NCBI GenBank assembly: GCA_023621895.1
Contig: JAMOAF010000287.1
Location: 1-8,850, forward strand
Source: Planctomycetota bacterium
GTDB lineage: Bacteria; Planctomycetota; Planctomycetia; Pirellulales; Thermoguttaceae
Reading direction: 5' to 3'
Length of the DNA: 8,850 nucleotides
The notes beneath the pieces were generated by a model. The model saw nothing but the letters and a program-made list of their open reading frames with translations. It had not been told where the DNA came from and made no database searches. The position numbers and the translations under genes are program-made. This document shows positions 1 through 6,946 of this stretch, piece after piece. How positions within the stretch are numbered: position 1 is the stretch's first letter; each line of letters starts with the position of its first letter.

Positions 1-197
1 TGATGCACAGCTATCTGCTCGGCCAGTTGGTCCTGCTCCAGAAGAGAATCCGCGAGCGCAACGGGGTGATGCGCGTTTGCGGTCTTTCGGCGATGAACCG
101 CCGCGTGCTGGAGATGCACGGACTGAGCGGCCAGTTGCCGGAATATTGCGATCGCAACGAAGCCGTGATGGGATCACGCTCAGTCAAACCACGCTGA
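1..197 (+). CDS. STAS-domain protein (anti-sigma-factor antagonist type), 3' end only
   Basis: The frame is open from the left edge and stops at TGA 195-197, so this is the C-terminal ~65 residues of a gene that begins outside the window. The Met codon at 3 is probably internal. The visible part resembles the second half of a STAS domain: an S-x-x-L-G-x-L helix start (HSYLLGQLVLL), a basic helix, the beta strand VMRVCGLS, then a helix and GLSGQLPEYCDRNEAV, which matches the usual L-x-x-x-F-x-x-x-x-x-E-A ending. STAS proteins of this kind bind anti-sigma kinases in partner-switching signalling, usually in the cytoplasm. The site where SpoIIAA carries its phosphorylated Ser appears to be Tyr or Leu here, so phospho-switching may be lost; this alignment is by eye. 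The gene converges on the BON gene 48 bp away. Family is fairly sure, exact role unknown. Confidence 0.7.
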   Translation, partial: MHSYLLGQLVLLQKRIRERNGVMRVCGLSAMNRRVLEMHGLSGQLPEYCDRNEAVMGSRSVKPR

Positions 198-251
198 CCC
201 GGCGATCGTCCAGTCCGGCAGGCAGGTTGGGACCAGCCGCGCGGGTCAGCG
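192..251. terminator. 10-bp perfect inverted repeat over two convergent stop codons (possible bidirectional terminator)
   Basis: CGCTGACCCG at 192-201 is the exact reverse complement of CGGGTCAGCG at 242-251, with a 40-nt spacer. The left arm holds the TGA of the STAS gene (195-197) and the right arm holds the stop of the BON gene (246-248 on the minus strand). No T-run follows either arm, so intrinsic termination is uncertain. The position between convergent genes is what suggests a terminator. Confidence 0.35.
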
Positions 252-467
252 GACGGCAACTTCCAGTTCGTTGCAGATCTCCTCGATGCCGTCGACGACT
301 CGGAGGGCCTCCTGCGCCATCTGTTTTTGGAAGTACGAACGGACTACGCCCCGCAGGGTAATTCGGCCTTCCGAGGCCTCGAAACGGAGATTCTTGCGGG
401 CGAGGTAGGGATTCGTTTCAAGCGCGGCTACGACCTTGTCGTTCAAAGGATAGTCTGGGCGGCTCAT
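246..467 (-). CDS. Small single-BON-domain protein
   Basis: A 73-residue protein made almost wholly of one BON domain. Residues 8-70 run from LNDKVVAALETNPYL through the strand-turn-strand EGRITLRGVV (conserved glycines G34 and G40) to the helix QKQMAQEALRVVDGIEEI and the closing strand NELEV. BON domains are small alpha/beta modules found in periplasmic OsmY-like proteins, secretins and channels, and are thought to bind lipid or attach proteins to membranes. No signal peptide is visible here, so a cytoplasmic site or a partner protein is possible. The ATG at 467 is chosen because GAGGA lies about 5 nt upstream; the frame stays open further upstream, but that part is low-complexity and lacks the domain. 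It converges on the STAS gene and diverges from the flavoprotein gene. Confidence 0.8.
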   Translation of the reverse strand: MSRPDYPLNDKVVAALETNPYLARKNLRFEASEGRITLRGVVRSYFQKQMAQEALRVVDGIEEICNELEVAVR

Positions 468-736
468 GGTTTCCTCGGTTGGACCATTCCGGGAGGGGAG
501 CGAAGGCGAGAAAGCCTCCGACGCGGCGGTTTTGACTGAGAAACCGGGGGGAGGGTTCAGGGAGGTCCGCGCCGATTTCTCATCAGAGGCCAAGGCGAAG
601 AATGGGGGGCTGGCCCTGCCTCTTTCTATTACCCCCCGATCGGCAACTCTGAATTGCAATCTGCAAAGTAAACATCAGTCCGTGCGAAAAAATGGGGCAT
701 CCCGCGCACTTGGGACGGTTGTAGGGGACAGGATCG
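468..736. other. Divergent intergenic region between BON and flavoprotein genes
   Basis: These 269 bp must hold the promoters for both divergent genes. No clear -35/-10 pair was found. Visible structures are a small dyad TTGCA-ATC-TGCAA at 654-666 and a G6 run (604-609) facing a C6 run (632-637). Reading frames crossing this stretch look like chance open frames in GC-rich DNA. Confidence 0.5.
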
Positions 737-1993
737 ATGGACAACTGGTCCGTGGTGGTCGTAGGGGGAGGGCCGGCGGGGCTCCTTGCGGCCTGCCGGG
801 CAGCGGCACGGGGGCGCCCCACGCTGCTGCTGGAGAAAAACCGCCGACCGGGGGTCAAAATCCTAATTTCCGGGGGCGGCCACTGCAATCTGACCCAGGC
901 CACCGACACCAAGGGGATCGTCAAGGCGTTCGGACCAAAGGGGCGGTTTCTCCACTCGGCGCTGGCCGCCTTGGGGCCCCAGCAGCTCGTGGAACTGATC
1001 GAAGCGGAGGGGGTCCGAACCGAGGTCGAGCCCGGTGGTAAAGTGTTTCCGGCCAGCCGCCTTGCCCGCCACGTGCTTGACGCCGTGATGCGGTGTTTCC
1101 ACCGGAGCGGCGCCAAGTTGGCCCCGGAAGAGCCACTCGTGGACATCCACCGCAACAAGTCAGGATTTCGCCTGGTCACCTCGCGGCGCGTTCTCGCGGC
1201 GGAAACGGTCGTGCTCGCCAGTGGAGGCTGCTCCTATCCCCGCTGCGGCACGACCGGCGAAGGCTACCGCTGGGTGCAGGAGTTGGGGCACACGATCGTC
1301 TCGCCCCGTCCCGCCCTGGTGCCCATCGTGACTGATTCCACCTGGATCGCGGCCCTTCAAGGAATCGCAGTCCCGGACGTGCTGTTGACACTGGTGGAAG
1401 ACGAAACCCGTTCGACGGCCGGCCTGAGGCGCGAGAAACCCGTCGAGCAGAGACGCGGTGCGATCCTGTTTGCACACTTCGGCCTGTCAGGGCCGGTTGC
1501 ACTCGATTTGAGCCGCGCCGTCAGTGTTCGCCCTCGGGGCCAGCGGCCGACGCTGGTATGCGATTTCCTGCCGGAGATCCAAGAGAGACGGCTGGAGGAG
1601 TTCCTGGGAGAAGAAGCGAGCAGGTCCGGCCGGCGGCACGTGGCAAGCATCCTGGAACGCTGGCTGCCCCGGCGCCTTGCCGACGCGCTGGTGGTTCAGG
1701 CCCGCCTGGCGCCGGAACGCCGCATGGCCGAAATGTCGCGGCCGGAGCGTCGCCGGGTGGTCGAGGCCGTGAAACGGCTTTCCATCCGCACCACCGGAAC
1801 GTTGGGTTTCGAGAAGGCGGAAGTCACCGCCGGCGGGGTCGCCCTGGACGAAGTCGATTCTCGCACGATGCAGAGCAAGCGCGCCGCGGGATTGTTCCTC
1901 GCCGGCGAGCTCTTGGACCTCGATGGCCCGATTGGCGGATACAATCTCCAGGCTGCCTTCAGCACGGGATATCTTGCGGGCGAAAACGCCTGA
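737..1993 (+). CDS. HI0933/YhiN-family NAD(P)/FAD-dependent oxidoreductase (BaiN-like flavoprotein)
   Basis: A 418-residue flavoprotein of the usual family length (about 390-420). The N-terminal FAD-binding Rossmann motif is VVVVGGGPAG (6-15), with the ribose-binding acid E33 at the end of the second strand (LLLEK). Family signatures follow: SGGGHCNLT (45-53), ASGGCSYPRCGTTGEGY (161-177), FAHFGLSGP (245-253), and the C-terminal block AEVTAGGVALDEVD (361-374) with LFLAGELLDLDGPIGGYN (386-403), which closes the FAD site. Relatives include E. coli YhiN and BaiN of bile-acid-transforming clostridia. Many are named aminoacetone oxidase family proteins, but the substrate is not known for most, so no gene symbol is given. 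The protein is soluble with no signal peptide. The ATG at 737 is the first Met before the Rossmann strand; an AGGGGA sequence lies upstream (724-729) and AGGA nearer. It is convergent with the M48 protease gene, 80 bp apart. Confidence 0.92.
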   Translation: MDNWSVVVVGGGPAGLLAACRAAARGRPTLLLEKNRRPGVKILISGGGHCNLTQATDTKGIVKAFGPKGRFLHSALAALGPQQLVELIEAEGVRTEVEPGGKVFPASRLARHVLDAVMRCFHRSGAKLAPEEPLVDIHRNKSGFRLVTSRRVLAAETVVLASGGCSYPRCGTTGEGYRWVQELGHTIVSPRPALVPIVTDSTWIAALQGIAVPDVLLTLVEDETRSTAGLRREKPVEQRRGAILFAHFGLSGPVALDLSRAVSVRPRGQRPTLVCDFLPEIQERRLEEFLGEEASRSGRRHVASILERWLPRRLADALVVQARLAPERRMAEMSRPERRRVVEAVKRLSIRTTGTLGFEKAEVTAGGVALDEVDSRTMQSKRAAGLFLAGELLDLDGPIGGYNLQAAFSTGYLAGENA

Positions 1994-2047
1994 ATGCTCC
2001 TGGAGAAGCACCCCGCCGCCCGGAAAGGCCAAAAGCCTGACATCACC

Positions 2048-2064
2048 CTCGAAAATCGTTCGAG
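2048..2064. terminator. Small hairpin between convergent genes
   Basis: CTCGAA (2048-2053) and TTCGAG (2059-2064) pair perfectly around a 5-nt loop in the 80-bp gap between the flavoprotein and M48 genes. A weaker stem AGGC-CAAAA-GCCT lies at 2026-2038. Neither is followed by a T-run on either strand, so termination function is only suggested by position. Confidence 0.3.
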
Positions 2065-2073
2065 CAACCCATC

Positions 2074-3465
2074 CTACAGAAGCAGCGCGGCAACAACCGG
2101 GCTGAGAATGCTGGCTACAAGGAGCCAGTTGAGGAGCCGAATCCGGCGCTGCAAGCGGGATCGGCAGGCCGGATCGGCAACCGTGCGGGCCAGAAGCGCG
2201 CTGCGGCGAGCGACGCTCGGGTGTTGCCAGCCGGCTCGGCGACGATTGGCACCGCTGGCCACCGCCAACTTTTCCAGGGCCGATATGAAGACGCCGCACG
2301 CATCCCCCGGATCAGCCGTCTCCAGAACACGGCAGCCATACAGATCGGCCTCGGCCTCGAGCAGCCGGCAGTATCCGCCGAAGACGAAGAACGCGTAGGT
2401 GGACAGCGCGGCGAGCAGGGCAAGCGACCAGGGAAGATGCGCCGCCGCGTCGAAACGAGCGAAGATCGCCTGGATCTGGATCGACGATTGCGGGCAGAGT
2501 TGCTCAAAGGTCAGGAAGAGGCTCAGCGGAGCCAGCATCACCAGACCGCGCAAGACGAGGTGACGGTGGTGGATATGGCCCAACTCGTGCCCGAACACCG
2601 CCTCGATCTCCTCGGCCGTAAGGCTCGCGATCAGGCCATCGGTCAAGAAAACGTAGCGTTTTCCCGGCAGCCAACCGGAGACCGCCGCGTTGACGACCAT
2701 GCCGCCGGTGTCCCAAACGAGGATTTCCCGGACTGCGAAACCCGCCCGGCCGGAAGCCGAGGCGAGCCGCTCGCGGAGCGGGCCGGGCGGCAGGACGTGG
2801 GTTCTCCACAGGCACCGCAACAACGAAGGGAAAAAGACCACCACCAGCCCGATTGGCAGGATGTAGACCACCACGGACCAAGGCGAAGCCAACAGGCCCG
2901 GCAGCCAAAGCGCTAAGGCGTCCTGGACCGCGAGCAGGCCGAGGATCGGCAGCAACATGACGCCGAAATAGTGCCGCGCGTGAAGCGATAGATAAGCCCC
3001 CAGCGCGGGGGGGTGCCCTGGGGCCGGGCATCCGTTTCTCGCCCGTGCCTGGTAAGCGGCCCGATCGACCTGGAAAAACGCCACCCACGACAGAGCCAGA
3101 GGAAGCAGGGCCGGCAGGAACAACAACAACTCGTCGGCCAGGAAGACGCCGTCGAAATTCCAGTTGAAGCGAACGATTTGACTCCAACCGAGCCCCAGCA
3201 AGATGCCCAGGTGCACCACGATCCAAAGCACGGTGTGCACGCGGCGCCACCTGGAAAACTCCAGGAGGATCGTCTGCCGATGTTCGCCTTCGCGCTCAAT
3301 CCGCCGCGCAGTGGCAATCGCGATTGCCCAGGCAAAAAACACGACCACTGCTCCGCCGGCAGCCACCAGAACCACCCGCCAGGTCAGGCCCTCGACGGGC
3401 GCCGGTGGGCAGTTGTCCGCGATCAGCAGGGTAGCCAGGATCGCCAGCACGAAAGGGAAATGCAT
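2074..3465 (-). CDS. Polytopic membrane M48 (Ste24/HtpX-like) zinc metalloprotease
   Basis: A 463-residue integral membrane protein. The zinc site is HELGH at 293-297, in FGHELGHIHHRH, and the third ligand is expected at E370 in the ExxxD block EAEAD (370-374). The strand-turn YVFLTDGLIASLTAEEIEAV just before HELGH and the HPS motif at 416-418 (WQHPSVARRSALL) are typical of M48. Hydrophobic stretches at roughly 2-15, 31-53, 77-97, 108-131, 167-190, 196-216, 303-321, 344-364 and 443-462 suggest up to nine membrane segments, with the catalytic domain held at the membrane. M48 enzymes such as HtpX and Ste24 act in membrane protein quality control or processing; the substrate here is unknown. The ATG at 3465 opens directly into a hydrophobic segment, but no strong Shine-Dalgarno sequence precedes it. 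Both zinc motifs are intact, so the enzyme is probably active. Confidence 0.9.
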   Translation of the reverse strand: MHFPFVLAILATLLIADNCPPAPVEGLTWRVVLVAAGGAVVVFFAWAIAIATARRIEREGEHRQTILLEFSRWRRVHTVLWIVVHLGILLGLGWSQIVRFNWNFDGVFLADELLLFLPALLPLALSWVAFFQVDRAAYQARARNGCPAPGHPPALGAYLSLHARHYFGVMLLPILGLLAVQDALALWLPGLLASPWSVVVYILPIGLVVVFFPSLLRCLWRTHVLPPGPLRERLASASGRAGFAVREILVWDTGGMVVNAAVSGWLPGKRYVFLTDGLIASLTAEEIEAVFGHELGHIHHRHLVLRGLVMLAPLSLFLTFEQLCPQSSIQIQAIFARFDAAAHLPWSLALLAALSTYAFFVFGGYCRLLEAEADLYGCRVLETADPGDACGVFISALEKLAVASGANRRRAGWQHPSVARRSALLARTVADPACRSRLQRRIRLLNWLLVASILSPVVAALLL

Positions 3466-3773
3466 CGGTCTTGTCAGACGCCGGCTTCGCGGCGCGCAGC
3501 AAAGCTCGTCGCGCGAGTTGTGAACACTTACCCTCTAAACTAACCTCACCGGCATGGGAACTCAACTCCGCACGAAGCCACGGTCCGAAGGGAATGGCGC
3601 GGAATCGGCCTCCGCCATGGTGGTTGTAGGGTTTTTTGGCAAGGTTCAAAATCCAAGGTTCAAGACCCAAGTTGCGCCGGTTCGGTGCTCCCGGCGAGCG
3701 GCCCAGTCTTGGTCATTTGGTCACTGGGAATCGAACCTTGCACCTTGCCCGGTTTCTGCCGGCTGACCCCCGC
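3466..3773. other. 308-bp gap between serA and M48 genes
   Basis: Both flanking genes lie on the minus strand, so this stretch holds the end of the serA transcript and the promoter of the M48 gene. No confident promoter or coding frame is seen. About 110 bp (3638-3750) is a repeat-like sequence described separately. The part next to the M48 start is unstructured GC-rich sequence. Confidence 0.6.
3638..3750. repeat. Degenerate intergenic repeat: 14-bp direct units with inverted partners
   Basis: Two head-to-tail 14-bp units, CAAGGTTCAAAATC (3640-3653) and CAAGGTTCAAGACC (3654-3667), match at 12 of 14 positions, and a partial third starts at 3668. On the far side, 3732-3749 reads as the reverse complement of the same theme: GGCAAGGTGCAAGGTTCG on the minus strand against GGCAAGGTTC plus CAAGGTTC on the plus strand. 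Between them CCCAGT (3702-3707) pairs with ACTGGG (3723-3728), and TTGGTCA is repeated at 3709 and 3717. This composition is unlike the neighbouring genes and looks like a REP-type intergenic element; no named family is claimed. Confidence 0.5.
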
Positions 3774-5399
3774 TCATCCGCCCATCCAGGGGGGCATCTC
3801 GGTGGCTGCCGGCAGTTTGACGATCGAAGCCCGGTGGATGGGCTCCAGCGAGAGCAGTTCCGCGATCGCCTCGGCCGGTGGTTGCGAGTCGAGCGCCAAG
3901 ACTCCGACGGCCTCGCCTCCCGGCTGGTTAGTGACTCGCCCGACCGACATCTGCGCGATATTCACTCGGTGCTTGCCGAAGACGGCGCCCACCTTGCCGA
4001 TCACGCCCGGCGTGTCGTGGTGGTAAAAGAACAGGAGGATGCCTTCGAGGGACGTGTCAACCCGGTAATCACATTTGCGGACCAATCGCGGCAGCGCGCC
4101 GAAGAGCGTGCCGGACGCCTTGGAGACTTTCTGGTCGCTGGTGACCTGGGCCGTGATCAGAGAGCTGTATTCTCCCGGCTCGGCGCTGCGTTCCTCCACG
4201 AGTTCGATGCCCCGCTCGCGGAGAAGTATTTCAGCGTTGACGATGTTCACCGGGCAGTCCATGGCATGTTGCATGAGGCCGGCGGCAAACGCTGCCGTCA
4301 GCAGCGAGGTATCCCGGCGGCAGACCTCTCCCTGGTAGCTCACTTTGCACGACGTGGGGGGGACGTGGTCGACCTGGGCCAGCAGCATCCCCAACCGGTA
4401 AGCGACGTTCAAATAGTTGCGGATCGCATCGAGCGTCTTCGGGTCCAGCGGCGACATGTTCACCGACTGCTTGATGGCGCCGGTCGTGAAGAAGTCGATG
4501 ATCAACTCGGCCGCTTCGAGGGCGACGCAGGCCTGGGCCTCCTCCGTGCTTGCACCTAGATGGGGGGTGCAGATTACGCCCGGCATCCCGAACAAAGGGC
4601 TGTTGGTGCAGGGCTCCGACTCGAACACGTCGAGGGCCACCCCGGCGATCTGGCCGCTCTTGAGTCCTTCGACAAGAGCTTGCTCGTTGTAGATGCCGCC
4701 CCGGGCGCAGTTGATGAGGCGCGCCCCCGGCTTCAGCAGCTTGATTTCTTCGCTTCCGATCAGATTTCGGGTCTGGTCGTTCAGCGGCGTGTGGACCGTC
4801 AGGTAATCCACGTCGGGGAGCATTTCCTTGGGCGACTCGCAGGCTTTCACCCCCAGCTCCTTGGCTCGCTGGACTGAAAGAAACGGGTCATAGGCCAAGA
4901 CCTTCATCTCAAACGCCAAGGTCCGTGAAGCAACGGCCTGCCCGATGCGCCCAAGACCGACAATTCCGAGCGTCTTTCCGGCCAGTTGCGCGCCCATGTA
5001 CTGTTTGCGATCCCAGCGGCCTTCGATCAGACTCTGATAGGCGGGATGGAGATTTCGCGAAAGCGCCAACATCAGGGCGATCGTCTGTTCGGCGGTCGAG
5101 ATCGTGTTGCCGCCCGGAGTGTTCATCACCACGATTCCAAGCCGCGTGGCCGCCTCTTTATCGATGTTGTCGGTGCCGACGCCGGCTCGTGCAATCGCCT
5201 TCAATCGCCGGTTTCCTGCCAGGGCCTGGGCAGTTATTTTCACACCGCTGCGGCAAATTGCCCCGTCAGACTCGGCAAGCGCCTTCTTCAGGTCCTCGCC
5301 CGAGAGCCCGGTGCGAACCTCGAACTCGATGTTTCCAGCCGCTTTCAGCAGTTTGAGCCCGTCTTCCGAAAGAGGATCCAATACGATCACGCGCGGCAT
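3774..5399 (-). CDS. serA: D-3-phosphoglycerate dehydrogenase (long form with ASB and ACT domains)
   Basis: A cytoplasmic enzyme that oxidises 3-phosphoglycerate to 3-phosphohydroxypyruvate with NAD+, the first committed step of serine synthesis. Its 541 residues match the long PGDH class (Mycobacterium type, about 530). The order is an N-terminal substrate-binding part with ARAGVGTDNID (70-80), the NAD-binding domain with GLGRIG (148-153) and specificity acid D171, then the catalytic trio R233 (NCARGG), E262 (ESEP) and H280 (TPHLGAS). A linking ASB (allosteric substrate-binding) region spans about 315-450, and a C-terminal ACT domain about 455-530 contains HHDTPGVIGKVGAVF. The ACT domain is the usual site of serine feedback inhibition, so allosteric control is likely. 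The ATG at 5399 follows AGGA with 7 nt spacing. A promoter candidate lies 45-74 bp upstream. The TPR lipoprotein gene ends 116 bp upstream on the same strand. Confidence 0.96.
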   Translation of the reverse strand: MPRVIVLDPLSEDGLKLLKAAGNIEFEVRTGLSGEDLKKALAESDGAICRSGVKITAQALAGNRRLKAIARAGVGTDNIDKEAATRLGIVVMNTPGGNTISTAEQTIALMLALSRNLHPAYQSLIEGRWDRKQYMGAQLAGKTLGIVGLGRIGQAVASRTLAFEMKVLAYDPFLSVQRAKELGVKACESPKEMLPDVDYLTVHTPLNDQTRNLIGSEEIKLLKPGARLINCARGGIYNEQALVEGLKSGQIAGVALDVFESEPCTNSPLFGMPGVICTPHLGASTEEAQACVALEAAELIIDFFTTGAIKQSVNMSPLDPKTLDAIRNYLNVAYRLGMLLAQVDHVPPTSCKVSYQGEVCRRDTSLLTAAFAAGLMQHAMDCPVNIVNAEILLRERGIELVEERSAEPGEYSSLITAQVTSDQKVSKASGTLFGALPRLVRKCDYRVDTSLEGILLFFYHHDTPGVIGKVGAVFGKHRVNIAQMSVGRVTNQPGGEAVGVLALDSQPPAEAIAELLSLEPIHRASIVKLPAATEMPPWMGG

Positions 5400-5443
5400 A
5401 GCACTTTCCTTCTACAGAGACTACGTGCTGCGACAAACTAGCC

Positions 5444-5473
5444 ATTTTAGCAGCCGATTTCTCGCTTTGGGAA
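5444..5473 (-). promoter_or_regulatory. Candidate sigma70-type promoter for serA
   Basis: On the minus strand TTCCCA (5468-5473) and TAAAAT (5444-5449) are separated by 18 bp; they match the consensus at 4/6 and 5/6. Transcription would start near 5437 and give a leader of about 38 nt before the serA ATG. This suggests serA can be transcribed separately from the TPR gene upstream. Confidence 0.4.
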
Positions 5474-5515
5474 TGGGGTGGCTCCGCACGCCGCGGACAA
5501 TCGGCGCCGCCAGCC

Positions 5516-6274
5516 TCAGCGAAGACTTGCCGCGCCCCCGCGGACAACCTGCGTGTTGCCGCCGGGAGCGGTGAAGGCGGGAGCGGGAGCGGCTGCGCCT
5601 TGAATCGCCGCCATCCGGCTTGCCACATCGGTCTGGAATCGGTCGTAGGCGAGCGATCGGCTGTAGTTGTCGTAGGCTTGCGCGTAGTCGCCCACCTTTT
5701 CGCGCAGGTGTCCGAGAGCCGTCAGGGTCCGGGGGTTTTGGGGATCGATGCTGAGCGCTTCGAGGAGGCGTTCCTTGGCGGCCGCCGTATCGCCAAGTTC
5801 TTCGTAGAGGCGAGCCAACTCAATCCGCGCGTCCGGCTGGTCCGGCTGCCTTGTCGCCCAGCCCTCCAACAGGTGGAACGCCCTGTCCTTCTGCCCTCCC
5901 TCGACAAGAAACACCGCCAGCGCACGATGCGCCTCAACATGGTTCGGATTGCGGTCGATCGCCATGTTGTAGTACTGTTCCGCTTGGCTCAGGTCAGCCG
6001 GATTATTGCTGAGCGAACCAAGACGATGGTAGACGCAACCCAGGTTATAGCACGCATCGGCATTGTTCGGATCGCGGCGGGCGGCCGTTTGGAACGCCTC
6101 GATGGCAGTCTGATACTGGGACTGCTGAAAAAGCTGGACGCCCTTGGCGTTGCTGCTGGAGGCCGAGATGCCGCAACCGCAGGCCAACAGACCAACGCCC
6201 GAGGCCAAAATCGTCATCGCGATTCGTGGCCACGTCCAATCTGTTCGGGCTGCTCGCGAGCTTGATGTGGACAC
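5516..6274 (-). CDS. TPR-repeat lipoprotein
   Basis: A 252-residue protein if started at GTG 6274. The N-terminus carries arginines (R7, R10, R17), then the hydrophobic stretch IAMTILASGVGLLACG with a lipobox-like LLA-C32, so it is probably exported and lipidated at Cys32. Five TPR motifs follow, about 42-75, 76-112 (with a short inserted loop at SLSNNPAD), 113-146, 147-180 and 181-214, each with the W/L-G-Y-A-F-A-P spacing and ending in DPNN, NPNH, QPDQ or DPQN. The tail from about 226 is rich in Ala, Pro and Gly. TPR arrays are protein-binding scaffolds; no enzyme domain is present. The GTG is preferred because AGGGA lies 8 nt upstream and it gives a full signal peptide. The alternatives are ATG 6217, which has no good RBS and a short n-region, and ATG 6391, which adds an unconvincing stretch. 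It sits between the response regulator and serA on the same strand. Confidence 0.85.
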   Translation of the reverse strand: MSTSSSRAARTDWTWPRIAMTILASGVGLLACGCGISASSSNAKGVQLFQQSQYQTAIEAFQTAARRDPNNADACYNLGCVYHRLGSLSNNPADLSQAEQYYNMAIDRNPNHVEAHRALAVFLVEGGQKDRAFHLLEGWATRQPDQPDARIELARLYEELGDTAAAKERLLEALSIDPQNPRTLTALGHLREKVGDYAQAYDNYSRSLAYDRFQTDVASRMAAIQGAAAPAPAFTAPGGNTQVVRGGAASLR

Positions 6275-6286
6275 GGGAAATTTCCC
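6275..6286. promoter_or_regulatory. 12-bp perfect palindrome next to the TPR gene start
   Basis: GGGAAATTTCCC directly abuts the GTG start codon at 6274 and overlaps the proposed Shine-Dalgarno AGGGA on the minus strand. It could act as a protein-binding dyad or affect ribosome access, but a perfect 12-mer can occur by chance. Confidence 0.25.
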
Positions 6287-6362
6287 TGAAATCTTGGAAA
6301 AGGCGCCGCGAAGAGGGCCGCCGCCAGGAAGACCCCTCCTTTCAGTACCGATAAGCCTCGGG

Positions 6363-6391
6363 AGGATAGCGGTCCGCTCGGAAGGACGCAA
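6363..6391 (-). promoter_or_regulatory. Weak candidate promoter for the TPR lipoprotein gene
   Basis: On the minus strand TTGCGT (6386-6391) and TATCCT (6363-6368) are separated by exactly 17 bp. The spacing is ideal but the hexamers match only 3/6 and 4/6. It would give a leader of roughly 80 nt before the GTG at 6274. Confidence 0.25.
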
Positions 6392-6469
6392 GACGAGTTG
6401 GCCGATTGTCGCATCGTCGGCGCCAAGACCGAGTATCGGTCCCTGTCCAAAGCGACCTTGAATCGCTGC

Positions 6470-6946
6470 TCACGGCGTGGCCTGAATGGGGGGGCGAGGA
6501 TCGCGGGGCAGTCCGCGGTTCAGCCCCAGCCAGTACTCGAGCGTGTCGCAAACCGCGTCGGCGAACTCGGGATAGCTCATCGGTTTGCAGATGTAGCTTT
6601 GGGCGCCCAGCTCATAAGCCTGTGTGATGTCTTCGTGCCGATCAGAGCTCGTCAGAACGATGATCGGAGGAAGCTTCTGCCGATCGACGCCGCGAACCCT
6701 GCGAAGCACCTGGAGAACCTGCAAACCGTCCATCCGAGGCATTTTCAGGTCGAGAAGAAACAAATCCGGGATATCCTCGGCATCGCGATTCTCGTACGCC
6801 CCGGTCGCAAACAGGTATTCCAATGCCTCCACCCCATCGTGGACGACCACCAACTGGCACTCCACTTCCGCATGAGGGAGGACCCGGCGAAACAAGGCCT
6901 CGTGGCCCGGGTCGTCCTCTGCCAGCAAAACCGTTTTGATGCTCAT
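6470..6946 (-). CDS. Single-domain response regulator (CheY/Rcp1 type)
   Basis: A 158-residue protein consisting of one receiver domain and a short Pro-rich tail. The acidic pocket is E10-D11-D12 and the phospho-accepting residue is D66 in FLLDLKMP. The switch residue is T99 (IIVLTSS) and the conserved lysine is K121 (CKPMS). The loop ATGAYENRDAEDIPD before the D66 strand and the ending DTLEYWL are typical of Rcp1-like regulators, which serve phytochrome-type or hybrid histidine kinases and have no DNA-binding output. All receiver residues are present, so it should be phosphorylated; no kinase is encoded in the window. The ATG at 6946 starts the canonical MSIKTVLLAEDD strand. The reading frame stays open upstream to 7378, but that part runs through intergenic repeat sequence. 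No strong Shine-Dalgarno is seen. The TPR gene follows 195 bp downstream. Confidence 0.92.
   Translation of the reverse strand: MSIKTVLLAEDDPGHEALFRRVLPHAEVECQLVVVHDGVEALEYLFATGAYENRDAEDIPDLFLLDLKMPRMDGLQVLQVLRRVRGVDRQKLPPIIVLTSSDRHEDITQAYELGAQSYICKPMSYPEFADAVCDTLEYWLGLNRGLPRDPRPPIQATP

Noticed and set aside
604..637. G6 and C6 runs that could pair as a hairpin
   Set aside because: The pairing does not extend beyond the homopolymers, and the location upstream of both divergent genes does not suit a terminator.
468..659. 64-codon N-terminal extension of the BON gene
   Set aside because: The added part is low-complexity with no domain or signal peptide, while ATG 467 has a good ribosome site and starts just before the domain.
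466..1041. 191-codon plus-strand open frame overlapping the flavoprotein start
   Set aside because: It is an out-of-frame shadow of the flavoprotein gene and GC-rich upstream DNA, full of Gly, Arg and Pro without any motif.
3725..3745. tRNA-like T-arm (GGTTCGATTCCC on the minus strand)
   Set aside because: The flanking bases do not pair as a T-stem, and no acceptor, D or anticodon arms can be built around it. It belongs to the CAAGGTTC repeat.
6214..6450. Small minus-strand frame with GGVFLAAALFAAPF hydrophobic stretch after a GGAGG sequence
   Set aside because: No start codon lies at a proper distance from the GGAGG. The frame overlaps the TPR gene start out of frame and ends in charged low-complexity sequence.
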